Position numbers and translations under genes: made by a program
Assembly (NCBI GenBank): GCA_021799485.1
Contig: JAJZAK010000018.1
Coordinates: 1 to 42,748 of the forward strand
Source of the DNA: a bacterium
GTDB taxonomy: Bacteria > Elusimicrobiota > Elusimicrobia > UBA1565 > UBA9628
Length of the DNA: 42,748 nt
Reading direction: 5' to 3'
Part shown: positions 1 through 9,249 of the stretch, piece by piece
Position numbering within the stretch: position 1 is the stretch's first letter
Layout: each line of letters starts with the position of its first letter
Notes under the pieces: generated by a model
Told to the model about the DNA's origin: nothing
The model's database searches: none
The model's input: the letters and a program-made list of their open reading frames with translations, nothing else

Positions 1-88
1 GGTTTTCCCCAGGGCTAACGGCTGTTCTTTTAATCAGGCGGAACAACGACAACCGACAAGGAGACGGATCCAATAGCAACGCAAAACG

Positions 89-1873
89 TCAACGACCTTC
101 AGGCTCATTTATGGATGAGAAAATGCTCCAACCCGAAAAAAAGTGGACTATGGATGTCCCGATGCCGACGGCGACCTTGACGATGTCGGAGCCCGCCTGG
201 CCGCTCGCGATGGCGGCGCCGGCCGATTGGGCCTCCATGGCCAGATTCTGTTCCACATCATGGACGCCCCAATCAAGAAATAAAAAGGGCGTCGCCACGG
301 CCTCGCCGATCCGCTGGAGAATCCCTTCATTGGCGTTCGAAACCGCGCCCGCATAAGCCAGGGTCTGGAAGCCGAAATCGGTCTTGCCGCCGACTTCCTT
401 ATAGGCGATTTCAAAAAAGCCGTTTTCCCCCCAATCCGTTCCCCAGCTGTTCTTGACGATGAAGGCCTGCCGGGGATCGTCATATCCCACGATCAGGACG
501 GCATGCCAGCCGTCGAAATTCCCGGACGTGTAGGAATAAACGCCATTGCTGTAGTTATAGAAATCGTCATATACCTTAAAGCTCGTCGAGAGGGGGCCAT
601 AAAGGGCCAGTGCGCTCTTAAGAGCGGCGACATTGGGCAATACCAGCGTGGCGGGAACATTGAAATAGGCGTCGATCTTCGTGGTTTGAGACTGCCAACC
701 CTGCTGGGCGTTGGAACAGGAATTATTCGTTCCCGTGTAAGGAAAATACGAAACGGGCGGCAACCCATACGTTTGGAGATACGCGGCGGCCAAGCCCAAC
801 GTCCCTCCGTCGCAGCTGCCCACATGCCCGCAGGAAATCAAGGCCTGCTCCGACTCATCCGGCATGCTTCTGGCTCCGTGGATAAGCATCTGGGATTCAA
901 GCTGGGCCGTGCTCGCGAAGGCCCAGCAGGAGCCGCACTGGCCCTGGTCCTCGACGGGGCTCACCGCATGCAGGCCGTTGTGGTTTCTCCAGTCAAAAAC
1001 CCCGCTGGGCGCCGGAGGCATGCCATTGAGGACTGAATTAAGCCCGTTGACGAAGGAGCTCCACAGCCCCGACGGCTCCTGGGAAGGAGCATTAAGCCCG
1101 AGCCTTGCCCCGCGCGCGGAGCCGGTAAGGCGCGAAACGGAGGTGACGCGCGGGCACCACTGGGCGTCGCCGGCGCTCACGGCCCCAAGGATGGCGTTCA
1201 TTTCCGGGGCCAGAGGATCGGAGGGAGGCAGCTTAAAACCGCCGCAGACGCCCCCGGCGGCAGTCGTCGCGGACGCGTTGCTGGAGACCGCCTCCGCGCC
1301 CCCCAAGGGAACGGCGGACGCCGACGCATCATTGACGGCGCCGTCCGTCCTCTGGAAAAGACCGCGAAAAAACCTCGTCCCCAGGATTTTCGAGGAAGAT
1401 GGCATCGCCGCCTTCGCCGCAACCGGGGCGTCAGCCTGATCAGGCGACAGGAAGGGGTTCGCCGAGCGGCTTTGATCCGGATAGGCTGGAAGGCGGAATG
1501 CGGGGGGCGCTGGTGACGCGGGACTCGGCTCGGCGTTGGAAGGGGCTTGGGGGATGCCCCGGAATAAATAGGGAGGGGCTGTCCGCGGCGGAGGAAGGGC
1601 GGCATGGCTGCTTGCCGGCGCTAACGAGCTCCCGGCATTCAAGTTTTGCTGGGCCGCGGCCGAGAGGACTTGGCGCAAGCGGTCAAAGGCTTCGTAAGGA
1701 TTGACCGAGGTTCCGGAGGAAACCTGAACGGCGCCGGAGTTGGCCGAACCTTGATTAAGACCGTCATAAGCGAGGGCATGGCGAGAATCAATCCAGCCAA
1801 GGGTGATGGATTGCAAAAGGACGCCCAGGACCAAGCCGATCCTCCGCCAAGGTGATATGCCGCAACGAGCCAT
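89..1873 (-). CDS. Secreted papain-family (C1A) cysteine protease with long Pro/Ala/Ser-rich pro-region
   Basis: A 594-residue secreted cysteine peptidase. I start it at the ATG at 1873 because this gives a signal peptide (Arg-rich start, hydrophobic stretch at about residues 12-25, Ala-Leu-Ala site near 35); the frame stays open further upstream, but that would bury the signal and overlap the neighbouring gene. Residues 40-290 are low-complexity Ala/Pro/Ser-rich sequence, probably linker or propeptide. The catalytic domain covers about residues 292-510: oxyanion Gln312 and nucleophile Cys316 in QGQCGSCWAF, catalytic His457 in GWHAV, Asn475 in KNSWG. The last 80 residues are hydrophobic and Gly/Ala-rich and match nothing I know. 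The gene follows the lipase-maturation-factor gene by 61 bp on the same strand and is probably cotranscribed with it. The substrate is unknown. Family assignment is firm because all active-site residues are present. Confidence 0.9.
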   Translation of the reverse strand: MARCGISPWRRIGLVLGVLLQSITLGWIDSRHALAYDGLNQGSANSGAVQVSSGTSVNPYEAFDRLRQVLSAAAQQNLNAGSSLAPASSHAALPPPRTAPPYLFRGIPQAPSNAEPSPASPAPPAFRLPAYPDQSRSANPFLSPDQADAPVAAKAAMPSSSKILGTRFFRGLFQRTDGAVNDASASAVPLGGAEAVSSNASATTAAGGVCGGFKLPPSDPLAPEMNAILGAVSAGDAQWCPRVTSVSRLTGSARGARLGLNAPSQEPSGLWSSFVNGLNSVLNGMPPAPSGVFDWRNHNGLHAVSPVEDQGQCGSCWAFASTAQLESQMLIHGARSMPDESEQALISCGHVGSCDGGTLGLAAAYLQTYGLPPVSYFPYTGTNNSCSNAQQGWQSQTTKIDAYFNVPATLVLPNVAALKSALALYGPLSTSFKVYDDFYNYSNGVYSYTSGNFDGWHAVLIVGYDDPRQAFIVKNSWGTDWGENGFFEIAYKEVGGKTDFGFQTLAYAGAVSNANEGILQRIGEAVATPFLFLDWGVHDVEQNLAMEAQSAGAAIASGQAGSDIVKVAVGIGTSIVHFFSGWSIFSSINEPEGR

Positions 1874-1934
1874 CCGCCGGCAGTATATCCCCGGCGACCC
1901 ACCGGGGTCAAGAAAAATTTTGACAAACGCCCCG

Positions 1935-3527
1935 CTATCGCGGATGGGGATCGGCGTGTCCGCCCGCCGCTTCCTTAGATAAGGATAAAACGGGGCAGTA
2001 AAGCCCCAGAAGCCTGCGCGTCCACCAAGCGCCGGTGGCACTGCGCTGGGCTCGATCCGTAAAATGATATTCGTAGATCAGCGCGCGCAGATACTTCGGC
2101 GGAGCGCCGGGGAAAGGATCGCCGGCGAGAAGCGCCAGGACGTCTTTGTTGCCCTCCAAGAGCTTGCCCATGAAACCGAGAAACCAAGGGCTCCGACGCC
2201 AAGGGCCCAAGGCCGCGAACCACATCTGCCAATCAAGCCGCGGCTGGTAGGGTTCGACGAAGCCCGGCCTCTTCATGACGTCATCGGGCTTCCATTTAAA
2301 AACGTAGGCTCTCCAGTCCTTCCCGTCCCGGCTCCCCTCGATCTCGATTTCGCGGCGGACCGTCGTCATCACCGCGAAAAGACCGTAATGGTTCACCGTG
2401 CGCCATGGTTCCGCGTCGTCAAGAAGCGGCTGGATGATCGAGAAGTAGGGGATCGTCCTTTCAAATGCGATCTCGACAAGCTGCACCGCCCCGAGCGCGA
2501 AGACGAGGAGCGCGAAGGCGGCAAACGCGCCATCTTTGGCGGAACGCGCTCCCGCCCCCCGCCGCCATCGTCCCCAATCCTCAAGGCGCTTGGGGTCCGG
2601 CACCGTCTCCGCCGCGACGAAGGAGCTCGGCAAAAGCCTTAGCCTCTTCCACGACTGGTCGTCGACGCATAGAAGCGCGAGCAGGATCGTCAGGAGGTTG
2701 AAAAAGCAGTAGTTGCCCGTGAGGGCGATCAGAATTTGCAAGCCGATGATGGCGGCGGCAGCCGTCCGCCTCGGCCAGCCGGGCCAGAATAGGAGCCAGG
2801 GGAAAGCCAATTCGACGATGAAGACGCCGCCGGCCGAGATTTTCTGGAACCATTCCGGCAGTTGGGCCGCGTACCACCCGATCCAAGTAGGCAGGGGCTG
2901 AGTCTCGTAGTGATAATCAAGAGCCGTCAGATGCCTCCACGCGGGGTCGCCGCTCGCCAGCTTGACGATCCCCGACTCGAGCATCAGGCGGAAAAGAAGC
3001 CACCAAAAAAGCCAAAGCGCCATGCGAGGCGGCCCCCCCTCCCCGGGCCTGCCCAAGCGCGACTTCCAGGGAGCCAGGAACGCCGCCAGGAATCCCGCCT
3101 CGATCAAGAGCGCATCCCACTGGAAGTTCATGAAATCCCCGCCGGCCGTGGCGATCGAAAGATACAGCGCCCAGAGCGCCAGGAAGCTGGGGCCCGGGAA
3201 AAATCCCAAGATCGGCATCAACGAAATCGCGGAGCCCGCCCAGAGGATCGCATGGAGGAAGCCGTCGGTCGGGTGGAGCCACAATAAGGTCGGCATCAGC
3301 CGCCACGCCTTGGAGCCGAGGCTTTGCCGAAAAATCGGGAACATGCGGGCAAACGGCCAAATGCCCGCGCGTCCGACAAGGGCGTCCGCCTGGACGGCCC
3401 AGGAGAGGAAAGCGATCAGGAAGACGAGGCCAAGTCCTCTCTGGAAAATACGCGATGAGAACTCGTATGTCGGGATAGGATTGGGCTCCGCGGTCGCCCG
3501 TTCTTGGGAAACGCGCTTGCCCAACAT
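1935..3527 (-). CDS. Lipase maturation factor (LMF1) family membrane protein
   Basis: A 530-residue polytopic inner-membrane protein. It carries the family hallmarks: a Phe-Gln-Trp-Asp-x-Leu-Leu-x-Glu stretch near residue 135, an Arg-Leu-Met-Leu-x-Ser-Gly-x-x-Lys-Leu segment near 185, and the His-Tyr-x-Thr-Gln-Pro-Leu-Pro motif near 205, with about seven hydrophobic segments in the first 300 residues and a soluble C-terminal part. In vertebrates LMF1 is needed for folding of dimeric secreted lipases; the role of the bacterial members is not established. It lies just upstream of a secreted papain-like protease on the same strand, so it may help mature an exported protein, but that is inference. 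It diverges from the DUF47 gene with only 26 bp between start codons, so the two promoters must overlap the opposing gene starts. Confidence 0.85.
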   Translation of the reverse strand: MLGKRVSQERATAEPNPIPTYEFSSRIFQRGLGLVFLIAFLSWAVQADALVGRAGIWPFARMFPIFRQSLGSKAWRLMPTLLWLHPTDGFLHAILWAGSAISLMPILGFFPGPSFLALWALYLSIATAGGDFMNFQWDALLIEAGFLAAFLAPWKSRLGRPGEGGPPRMALWLFWWLLFRLMLESGIVKLASGDPAWRHLTALDYHYETQPLPTWIGWYAAQLPEWFQKISAGGVFIVELAFPWLLFWPGWPRRTAAAAIIGLQILIALTGNYCFFNLLTILLALLCVDDQSWKRLRLLPSSFVAAETVPDPKRLEDWGRWRRGAGARSAKDGAFAAFALLVFALGAVQLVEIAFERTIPYFSIIQPLLDDAEPWRTVNHYGLFAVMTTVRREIEIEGSRDGKDWRAYVFKWKPDDVMKRPGFVEPYQPRLDWQMWFAALGPWRRSPWFLGFMGKLLEGNKDVLALLAGDPFPGAPPKYLRALIYEYHFTDRAQRSATGAWWTRRLLGLYCPVLSLSKEAAGGHADPHPR

Positions 3528-3535
3528 GGCGCCAT

Positions 3536-3541
3536 TATACT
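3536..3541 (+). promoter_or_regulatory. Putative -10 box (TATACT) for the DUF47-pit operon, near-leaderless
   Basis: TATACT ends 12 nt before the ATG at 3554, placing transcription start within a few bases of the start codon. No Shine-Dalgarno sequence is visible and no good -35 box is present at 17 bp. A leaderless or near-leaderless transcript is inferred. Confidence 0.35.
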
Positions 3542-3553
3542 ACAACGTTCCCA

Positions 3554-4183
3554 ATGCCCCTCCGGCTCATACCGCGCGAGGAGAAGTTTTACGAGTTCTT
3601 CGAGGCGCAGGCCGCCAAAGCCGTCGAGGCGGCCCAGCTTTTTCATGAACTGGCCGAGCGCTGGCCCGAGCGCTCGCACGAACTCCTCAAGCGGCTGCAG
3701 GATGTCGAACACGAAGCGGACATCACAACCCATGAGATCTACGACAAGCTCAACCGCACCTTCGTCACGCCCTTCGACCGGGAGGACATCCACGAACTTG
3801 CCTGCGCCATGGACGATATCGTGGACCTCATCCAGTCGATGGCGGCGCGCATGCCCCTCTACCGGGTCTCCCGCACCGACGGGAATCTCTCGACGCTCTG
3901 CGACATCCTGCTCGAGGCCGCGCAGACGGTCCGCAAGGCGATCCTTGAATTCAAGGACCCCAGCCATCACCGCCGCCTCCTCGACCATTTAATCGAGATC
4001 AACCGCCTCGAGAACGCCGGCGACCGCGCCCTCGAGAAGGCCCTGGGGGAACTTTTCGGAGGCACGCCCGATCCGCTCCAGGTCATCAAGTGGAAGGAGA
4101 TTTACGAGGGCGCCGAGCGCGCCATCGATAAATGCGAGGACGTCGCCAACATCCTCGAAGCGATCCTCGTCAAGAACGCCTAG
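3554..4183 (+). CDS. DUF47 / PhoU-like accessory protein of phosphate transporter
   Basis: A 209-residue, almost entirely helical cytoplasmic protein of the DUF47 (TIGR00153/PhoU-like) family. Evidence is the start (RLIPREEKFYEFFE), the paired acidic helices with a HEADITTHEI-type signature near residue 52, the RTFVTPFDREDI segment near 69 that is typical of DUF47, and the matching C-terminal helices. Length is normal for the family. It sits 4 bp upstream of a Pit transporter, the standard arrangement, and such proteins are thought to modulate Pit activity or couple it to phosphate status. No Shine-Dalgarno sequence precedes the ATG. Family and context agree, so the call is strong; the molecular mechanism is not defined even for the family. 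Confidence 0.92.
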   Translation: MPLRLIPREEKFYEFFEAQAAKAVEAAQLFHELAERWPERSHELLKRLQDVEHEADITTHEIYDKLNRTFVTPFDREDIHELACAMDDIVDLIQSMAARMPLYRVSRTDGNLSTLCDILLEAAQTVRKAILEFKDPSHHRRLLDHLIEINRLENAGDRALEKALGELFGGTPDPLQVIKWKEIYEGAERAIDKCEDVANILEAILVKNA

Positions 4184-4187
4184 CCAA

Positions 4188-5198
4188 GTGTCCCTGCCCC
4201 ACGGCAGCCTCGGCTGGGTCGTCCTGATCGCGGCCATCGCCTTTCTCTTCGACTTCTTAAACGGCATGAACGACGCCGCCAACTCGATCGCGACGCTTGT
4301 CTCGACGCGAGTGCTCTCGCCCCGAGCGGCCGTCCTTTGGGCCTCGTTTTTCAACTTCGCCGCGGCCTTCGGCTTCACTCCCCACGTCGCCGAGACCGTC
4401 GCGCGGGGCTTGGTCTCCTCGAACGCGATCGACAACGCCGTGCTCTTGGGAGCCTTCGTGGGCGCGGCGCTGTGGGACTATTTCTCGGTGCTGACGGGGC
4501 TTCCGACGAGCTCGACCCACGCCATCATCGGCGGCCTTCTGGGCGGCGCGGTCTCGAAGGCGGGTCTGGCTTCCCTCAAGGCGAAAAAACTCCTCGTCAC
4601 GGCGGCCTTCATCGTGATCTCCCCCCTGTTGGGCCTTGCGGCGGGCTATTTCCTGATGGTCCTGAGTTATTGGGTTTTTCGCAAGAGCGCCCCCGGCCAG
4701 GTCTCGCATCTGTTCAAAGGGGGCCAGCTCGTGAGCTCCGCGCTTCTCTCCCTTGCCCATGGCTTAAACGACGCCCAAAAAACCATGGGGCTCGTGGCCC
4801 TGGTCCTCTTTACGAACGGCTATCTAGGCGCCCACTTCTACATCCCCAAATGGGTGATCCTGAGCTGCTATAGCGTGATCGCCCTGGGCACGCTCTCCGG
4901 AGGCTGGAGGATCATCAAGACCATGGGCCACCGCATCACGAAGCTCAACCTCCTGGGCGGCTTCTGCGCGGAAACAGGAGCGGGGGTCGCCGTGTTCGCC
5001 TCATCGCTTCTGGGGATTCCGGTCTCGACGACGCACACCGTCGCCGGGGCGATCGTCGGAGTGGGCGCGACCAACCGGCTCTCCGCCATCCGCTGGGGTA
5101 TCGCCGGCCGCATCGTCTGGGCCTGGGTCTTGACGGTCCCCTGCTCGGCCCTTGTCTCCGCTGGGATCTACGAAGTCCTAAGACTTCTTCTTCGCTGA
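4188..5198 (+). CDS. pit: Low-affinity inorganic phosphate transporter, Pit family
   Basis: A 336-residue inner-membrane transporter that imports phosphate as a metal-phosphate complex with a cation. It has the duplicated Pit signature: FLNGMNDAANSIAT near residue 24 and LAHGLNDAQKTMG near residue 190, plus the two GLPTSSTHA / GIPVSTTHT repeats that line the translocation path, and about ten hydrophobic helices. The start is a GTG at 4188, 4 bp after the DUF47 stop, without its own clear ribosome-binding site, so translation is likely coupled. The C-terminus overlaps the end of mfd on the other strand by 21 bp (5178-5198). Confidence 0.95.
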   Translation: MSLPHGSLGWVVLIAAIAFLFDFLNGMNDAANSIATLVSTRVLSPRAAVLWASFFNFAAAFGFTPHVAETVARGLVSSNAIDNAVLLGAFVGAALWDYFSVLTGLPTSSTHAIIGGLLGGAVSKAGLASLKAKKLLVTAAFIVISPLLGLAAGYFLMVLSYWVFRKSAPGQVSHLFKGGQLVSSALLSLAHGLNDAQKTMGLVALVLFTNGYLGAHFYIPKWVILSCYSVIALGTLSGGWRIIKTMGHRITKLNLLGGFCAETGAGVAVFASSLLGIPVSTTHTVAGAIVGVGATNRLSAIRWGIAGRIVWAWVLTVPCSALVSAGIYEVLRLLLR

Positions 5199-8100
5199 CC
5201 CGAAACGTTCCAGAAAATCCTCGATCCAGGGGATGGTCGGAACGCCCGCAAGTTCCGTCCTCAGGCCTGGCCCCTCACCGGCGGCGGCCGGCAGGAAGCG
5301 AAGGCGCGGCCCATAATGCTGAAGCCACCCATCGAGCGCCCCCTCCGGAGCGGTAAAACCCTCGCGAAAGCGTATCTCGAGGGCTCCGTCTCTCTGCTCG
5401 ATCTTCGTGATGGAAAGCTCCTGCGCCCGGCTGCGGATCTCGGCGACGACGAAGAGGTTTTTCACCTCGGGAGGAAACGGCCCGCATAGATCCTCCAACT
5501 CCCGGCGCATCTGCGGAAGCTCCGTCGGGCGGGAAGCGAGCAGGCGCTTGTAAAAATCGAGCCGGTCGAACTCGTTTGGCAGATAATCCTCGGGGATGAA
5601 GGCCTGAAGGGCGATATCGATGGAGGCAGAGCGCGGCGCCTCCTGGGGAACGCGCCCCCTGAGCCTCGATATTTCCTCCTCAAGCATCCGAGTGTATCCT
5701 TCCAGACCGATGGCGGCCATGAAGCCGTGCTGCTTCATCCCCAGAAGCTCGCCCGATCCTCGGATCTCGATGTCGCGCATCGCAAGCCAGAAGCCGGAGC
5801 CTAAGGCCGCGAACTCCTGCAGGGCCTCGAGCCGCTGGAGGGAGGAAGCGGCCGGCCGGCCGGCGGGCGGGCCGCCGGGCGCCCCGTCCGGCCCGCCGAA
5901 GAAAAGAAGGCAGTGCGCCTTCTCCTTTTCCCTCCCGACACGCCCGCGCAGCTGATAGAGCTGGGAAAGCCCGAAGTCTTCCGCATGCTCGACGACGAGG
6001 GTATTGACCGAGGGGATGTCGAGACCCGCCTCAATGATCGAGGAGGCGACAAGGACATCGGCTTTGCGGTGGTAGAACTCCCACATGGCCTTTTCGATCT
6101 CCTGCGGCCGCATCTGGCCGTGGACGAGAGAGAAGCGGAGGCCGCTCCCGGCCGCGGCTCGAAGCTCCGCCAGGCGCCGGGGCAAGGTCCGGACCCTGTT
6201 GTGAACGTAATAGACCTGCCCGCCGCGCTCCACCTCCGAGACGATGGCCGACACGGCCAGGGACTCGTCATAGGCCGCCACGCGTGTCGAGACCTCCTTG
6301 CGTCCGAGAGGCGGCGTCTGGATGAGGGAGAGGGAGCGCAGTCCCGAAAGCGCCTGAAAGAGCGTCCTCGGAATGGGGGTCGCGGAGAGAAAAAGGCAGT
6401 GGGCACTGCGACGCAAGGCCCGCAGCTTCTCCTTGTCCTTGACTCCGAAGCGATGCTCCTCGTCCACGACGACGAGCGCCAGATCATGGAAGGCGACGTC
6501 CTTTTGCAGGAGCCGCGCCGTGCCGACCACGATGTCGACGGCGCCGGTTTTCGCGCCTTCGAGGGCCATTTTCGTCTCGGCGCGCGTGTTGAAGCGCGTG
6601 AGAACCGCCACTCTCACGGGGTAGTCCGCCATGCGGGAGCGGAAATTGTCGGCGTGCTGCTCGGCGAGGATCGTCGTCGGCACCAGGAGCGCCGCCTGCC
6701 TCCCGGATGCCGCCGCCGCGAAGGCGGCCCGCATCGCGACCTCGGTCTTCCCGAATCCGACGTCCCCCGCCACGAGCCGGTCCATCGGCTTGGTCCCGCG
6801 CAAATCCGCGAGGACTTCCTCGATCGCGCGCGCCTGGTCCGGGGTCAAATCATAGGGAAACGACGCCGCGAAGGAACGCTCCATCTCGCTTTCCGGAGCG
6901 AAGGCGATCCCCGGGATCGAGCGGCGGGCGGCCTCGGCCTTGATGAGCTTCTGGGCCAACTCCCTCACTCCCTCGCGCACCCGGAGCTTCGTTCTCTCCC
7001 ATGAAGCCCGCTCCAAGGAGGAAAGGCGCGGCCGCGTCCCCTCGATGGCGACGTACTTGTCGACCTTCGAAAACTCCGACACCGGCAGATACACCTTGTC
7101 TCCTCCGCGAAACTCGAGTTGGAGGCAGTCGACGATTTCTCCGCTCCCGGCGGAGACGGGCTTGAGGCCTCTGTAGCGCGCGATACCATAGTCCGCATGG
7201 GAGACGAAATCGCCGGCCTTGAGCGTCCTCAAGCGCAGGATCCCGCGCCGCCCCAAACCCGCTGGACGCCCGCGAGAGGCGCGGACGGGAAAGCTGCGCC
7301 CGAAAAGCTCCCCCGCCGCCACGGCCAGGAGCTTCGAGCCGGGATGCGAGAAGCTGTCGTGCAGAGGGCCTACGAGAAACTCGAAGCCCGGCCTCGGACC
7401 GCCCAGAGCCTCCTCGAGGCGCATGTCCTCGGCGCGGGTCATGGAATAGAGGAGTATCCTCCAACCCTCCTCGGCTCTTCTGGCAAGCTCCTCGCGCGAA
7501 CGCGGGAGAGCGCCCGGCGACAATCCCGCCGCCCTCAGGCCCAAGTCGGCTTCGGGAATCCCGGTTCTTCCGGTTCTTTCGATAAGACTTCCGCCCTCGA
7601 AGAGACGCACCTCCCTCCCGCCGCCCGCAAGGGGGAGGGTGAGGGCGGGGGACAAGCCTTCCTCAAAAAGGGCCTCCTCCACAATCCAAACGCTGCCGGA
7701 ATCCAGCCAGCGCGCAAGCGGCGCCGTACGGCCGCGGGCCTTTACGGGAATCGCGGCTGCCTCGGAAAGGAACTCCACGGTCTCCTGGCTCGCCAGGTCG
7801 ATCACGCGAAGGCTCACGACCGAGTCCTCGTCGAAGAGGGCTCGCACGGGACGCTCCGGCTCCAAGGGGTAGAAGTCGAGCACGGCGCCGCGCGCGGCGT
7901 AATCGCCGGGAGAACCGACAAAATCGACGCGCGCGTAGCCGCCCGCCTCAAGGGCCTGGATCGCCTCCGCGCGTCGGAGCCTCAAGCCGGGCTTCAAGAC
8001 GAGCTTGCTCGACCGATAGCTCTCTCGATCGGGCGCATCGGCCTTCAAGGCGGCGCCGCCCAGCAGGACGAGCCGCGCGCCGCCGGCGAGCCGCTCCAGC

Positions 8101-8348
8101 GCCGCGAGCCGCCCTTCCGGATCGTCGCCGAAAACCGCGCTCGCCAGCGCCGGAGCCCCGAAGACGGGGGCCAAGGCCTCGAAATCGTCCGCGACGCGCG
8201 CCGCGAAGGCTTCGTCCCTGAAAGCCAACACCAGGGGGCCGGAAGGCTCCTTAACATCGCCGGCTTCCGGAAGGCTCCGGCCGTGGAGGATGAGCCTCGC
8301 CGCGTACGCCCATGCCCCCGCGTTGACGAGGCCCCTCAGACGGATCAC
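5178..8348 (-). CDS. mfd: Transcription-repair coupling factor Mfd
   Basis: A superfamily 2 DNA translocase that removes RNA polymerase stalled at lesions and recruits UvrA. I choose the GTG at 8348, whose GTGA overlaps the hemC stop, giving 1056 residues; a longer frame to 8429 would overlap hemC by 85 bp. Domains: degenerate UvrB-like N-terminus (about 1-330), RNA-polymerase-interacting CarD-like domain (about 376-440, LKAGDFVSHADYGIARY), Walker A GDVGFGKTE at 528-536, DEEH box at 629-632, SATPIPRT motif III shortly after, helicase C-terminal half with motif VI QLRGRVGRE, and the C-terminal TRCF domain. It is somewhat shorter than E. coli Mfd (1148). The 3' end overlaps pit tail to tail. 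Identity is certain from the domain order. Confidence 0.96.
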   Translation of the reverse strand: MIRLRGLVNAGAWAYAARLILHGRSLPEAGDVKEPSGPLVLAFRDEAFAARVADDFEALAPVFGAPALASAVFGDDPEGRLAALERLAGGARLVLLGGAALKADAPDRESYRSSKLVLKPGLRLRRAEAIQALEAGGYARVDFVGSPGDYAARGAVLDFYPLEPERPVRALFDEDSVVSLRVIDLASQETVEFLSEAAAIPVKARGRTAPLARWLDSGSVWIVEEALFEEGLSPALTLPLAGGGREVRLFEGGSLIERTGRTGIPEADLGLRAAGLSPGALPRSREELARRAEEGWRILLYSMTRAEDMRLEEALGGPRPGFEFLVGPLHDSFSHPGSKLLAVAAGELFGRSFPVRASRGRPAGLGRRGILRLRTLKAGDFVSHADYGIARYRGLKPVSAGSGEIVDCLQLEFRGGDKVYLPVSEFSKVDKYVAIEGTRPRLSSLERASWERTKLRVREGVRELAQKLIKAEAARRSIPGIAFAPESEMERSFAASFPYDLTPDQARAIEEVLADLRGTKPMDRLVAGDVGFGKTEVAMRAAFAAAASGRQAALLVPTTILAEQHADNFRSRMADYPVRVAVLTRFNTRAETKMALEGAKTGAVDIVVGTARLLQKDVAFHDLALVVVDEEHRFGVKDKEKLRALRRSAHCLFLSATPIPRTLFQALSGLRSLSLIQTPPLGRKEVSTRVAAYDESLAVSAIVSEVERGGQVYYVHNRVRTLPRRLAELRAAAGSGLRFSLVHGQMRPQEIEKAMWEFYHRKADVLVASSIIEAGLDIPSVNTLVVEHAEDFGLSQLYQLRGRVGREKEKAHCLLFFGGPDGAPGGPPAGRPAASSLQRLEALQEFAALGSGFWLAMRDIEIRGSGELLGMKQHGFMAAIGLEGYTRMLEEEISRLRGRVPQEAPRSASIDIALQAFIPEDYLPNEFDRLDFYKRLLASRPTELPQMRRELEDLCGPFPPEVKNLFVVAEIRSRAQELSITKIEQRDGALEIRFREGFTAPEGALDGWLQHYGPRLRFLPAAAGEGPGLRTELAGVPTIPWIEDFLERFGSAKKKS

Positions 8349-9241
8349 AACGACAACTGCTTGGCAAGACCCGCCGCGAAGGCTTGGGGCGGCTCTTGGG
8401 CGCCGCAGCGGCCGCTCCAGCGGACCCAACGGCTCCCATCAGGGCGCGCGTGGAAAATCCTCACCGACATGCCGCCCGGTTCGGTCCGCGACAGCGCCCC
8501 GAAGGGCGTCTGGCAGCCCCCGCCGAAGGCCCGGGCGAGGCCGCGCTCGAGTTCGACCTCGGCTCGCGTCGCCGCGTGGTCAAGGCGCGAGACGATCGCG
8601 GCTGCGTCCGCACGGTCCGAACGGACCTCGACCGCGAGAGCGCCCTGCCCGGGCGACGGGACGCACCAATCGAGGGAAAGTGGCTCGGCCTTGACGGCCG
8701 CGAGCCCGAGCCTCCTGAGTCCCGCAAGCGCCAGGATCAGCCCGTCGGCCGCGCCTTCCTCGAGTTTTTTAAGCCTCGTGTCGACGTTTCCCCGGATGGA
8801 GACGGCTTGAAGGCCCGGCTTGGCGGCGCGCAGCTGGATCCGTCTTCTCAGCGAGGCCGTCGCGACCGTCGCCGATGCCGGGAGCTCGGCCCAGGGGAGT
8901 CCCCCGCGCCCGATCCAGGCGTCGCGAGGATCCTCGCGTTCGGGAAATGCCGCCACGGATAGCCCCGGGGCGAGGGCCTCGGGGAGGTCCTTCGCGCTGT
9001 GAACGGCGAAATCGATCGTTCCCGCGAGAAGCGATTCTTCGATCTCCTTGACGAAGAGCCCTTTCATGCCCGCAGGGGCCAGAGAAGCCCCCTCCCTGCC
9101 GCCTAAAAAATCGCCGCTGGTCTTGATGACGACCGTTTCAACCTTGACGCCGTGATGGATCTTCTCGATATTGCGAGCGACCCAGGACGATTGGGCCATC
9201 GCGAGCTTCGAGCCCCGGGTGCCCATTTTGATGATCGTCAT
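8345..9241 (-). CDS. hemC: Porphobilinogen deaminase (hydroxymethylbilane synthase)
   Basis: Condenses four porphobilinogen molecules into hydroxymethylbilane in heme and corrinoid biosynthesis. The 298-residue protein begins with the family start (MGTRGSKLAMAQS), has the HSAKDLP loop near 81, the Arg-rich SLRRRIQL segment near 130 and IRGNVDTRL near 149, and the dipyrromethane cofactor Cys243 in GGGCQTPFG. Length is normal. No other heme gene is in the window, so the gene is separated from its pathway; instead it is translationally coupled to mfd by a 4-bp GTGA overlap. It diverges from alr across a 114-bp spacer that holds a long inverted repeat. Confidence 0.95.
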   Translation of the reverse strand: MTIIKMGTRGSKLAMAQSSWVARNIEKIHHGVKVETVVIKTSGDFLGGREGASLAPAGMKGLFVKEIEESLLAGTIDFAVHSAKDLPEALAPGLSVAAFPEREDPRDAWIGRGGLPWAELPASATVATASLRRRIQLRAAKPGLQAVSIRGNVDTRLKKLEEGAADGLILALAGLRRLGLAAVKAEPLSLDWCVPSPGQGALAVEVRSDRADAAAIVSRLDHAATRAEVELERGLARAFGGGCQTPFGALSRTEPGGMSVRIFHARPDGSRWVRWSGRCGAQEPPQAFAAGLAKQLSL

Positions 9242-9249
9242 GTGTTGGT

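Noticed and set aside
7119-8810. 563-codon plus-strand frame opposite mfd and hemC
   Set aside because: Its translation is an Arg/Gly-rich mirror of two certain genes, with no recognised motif.
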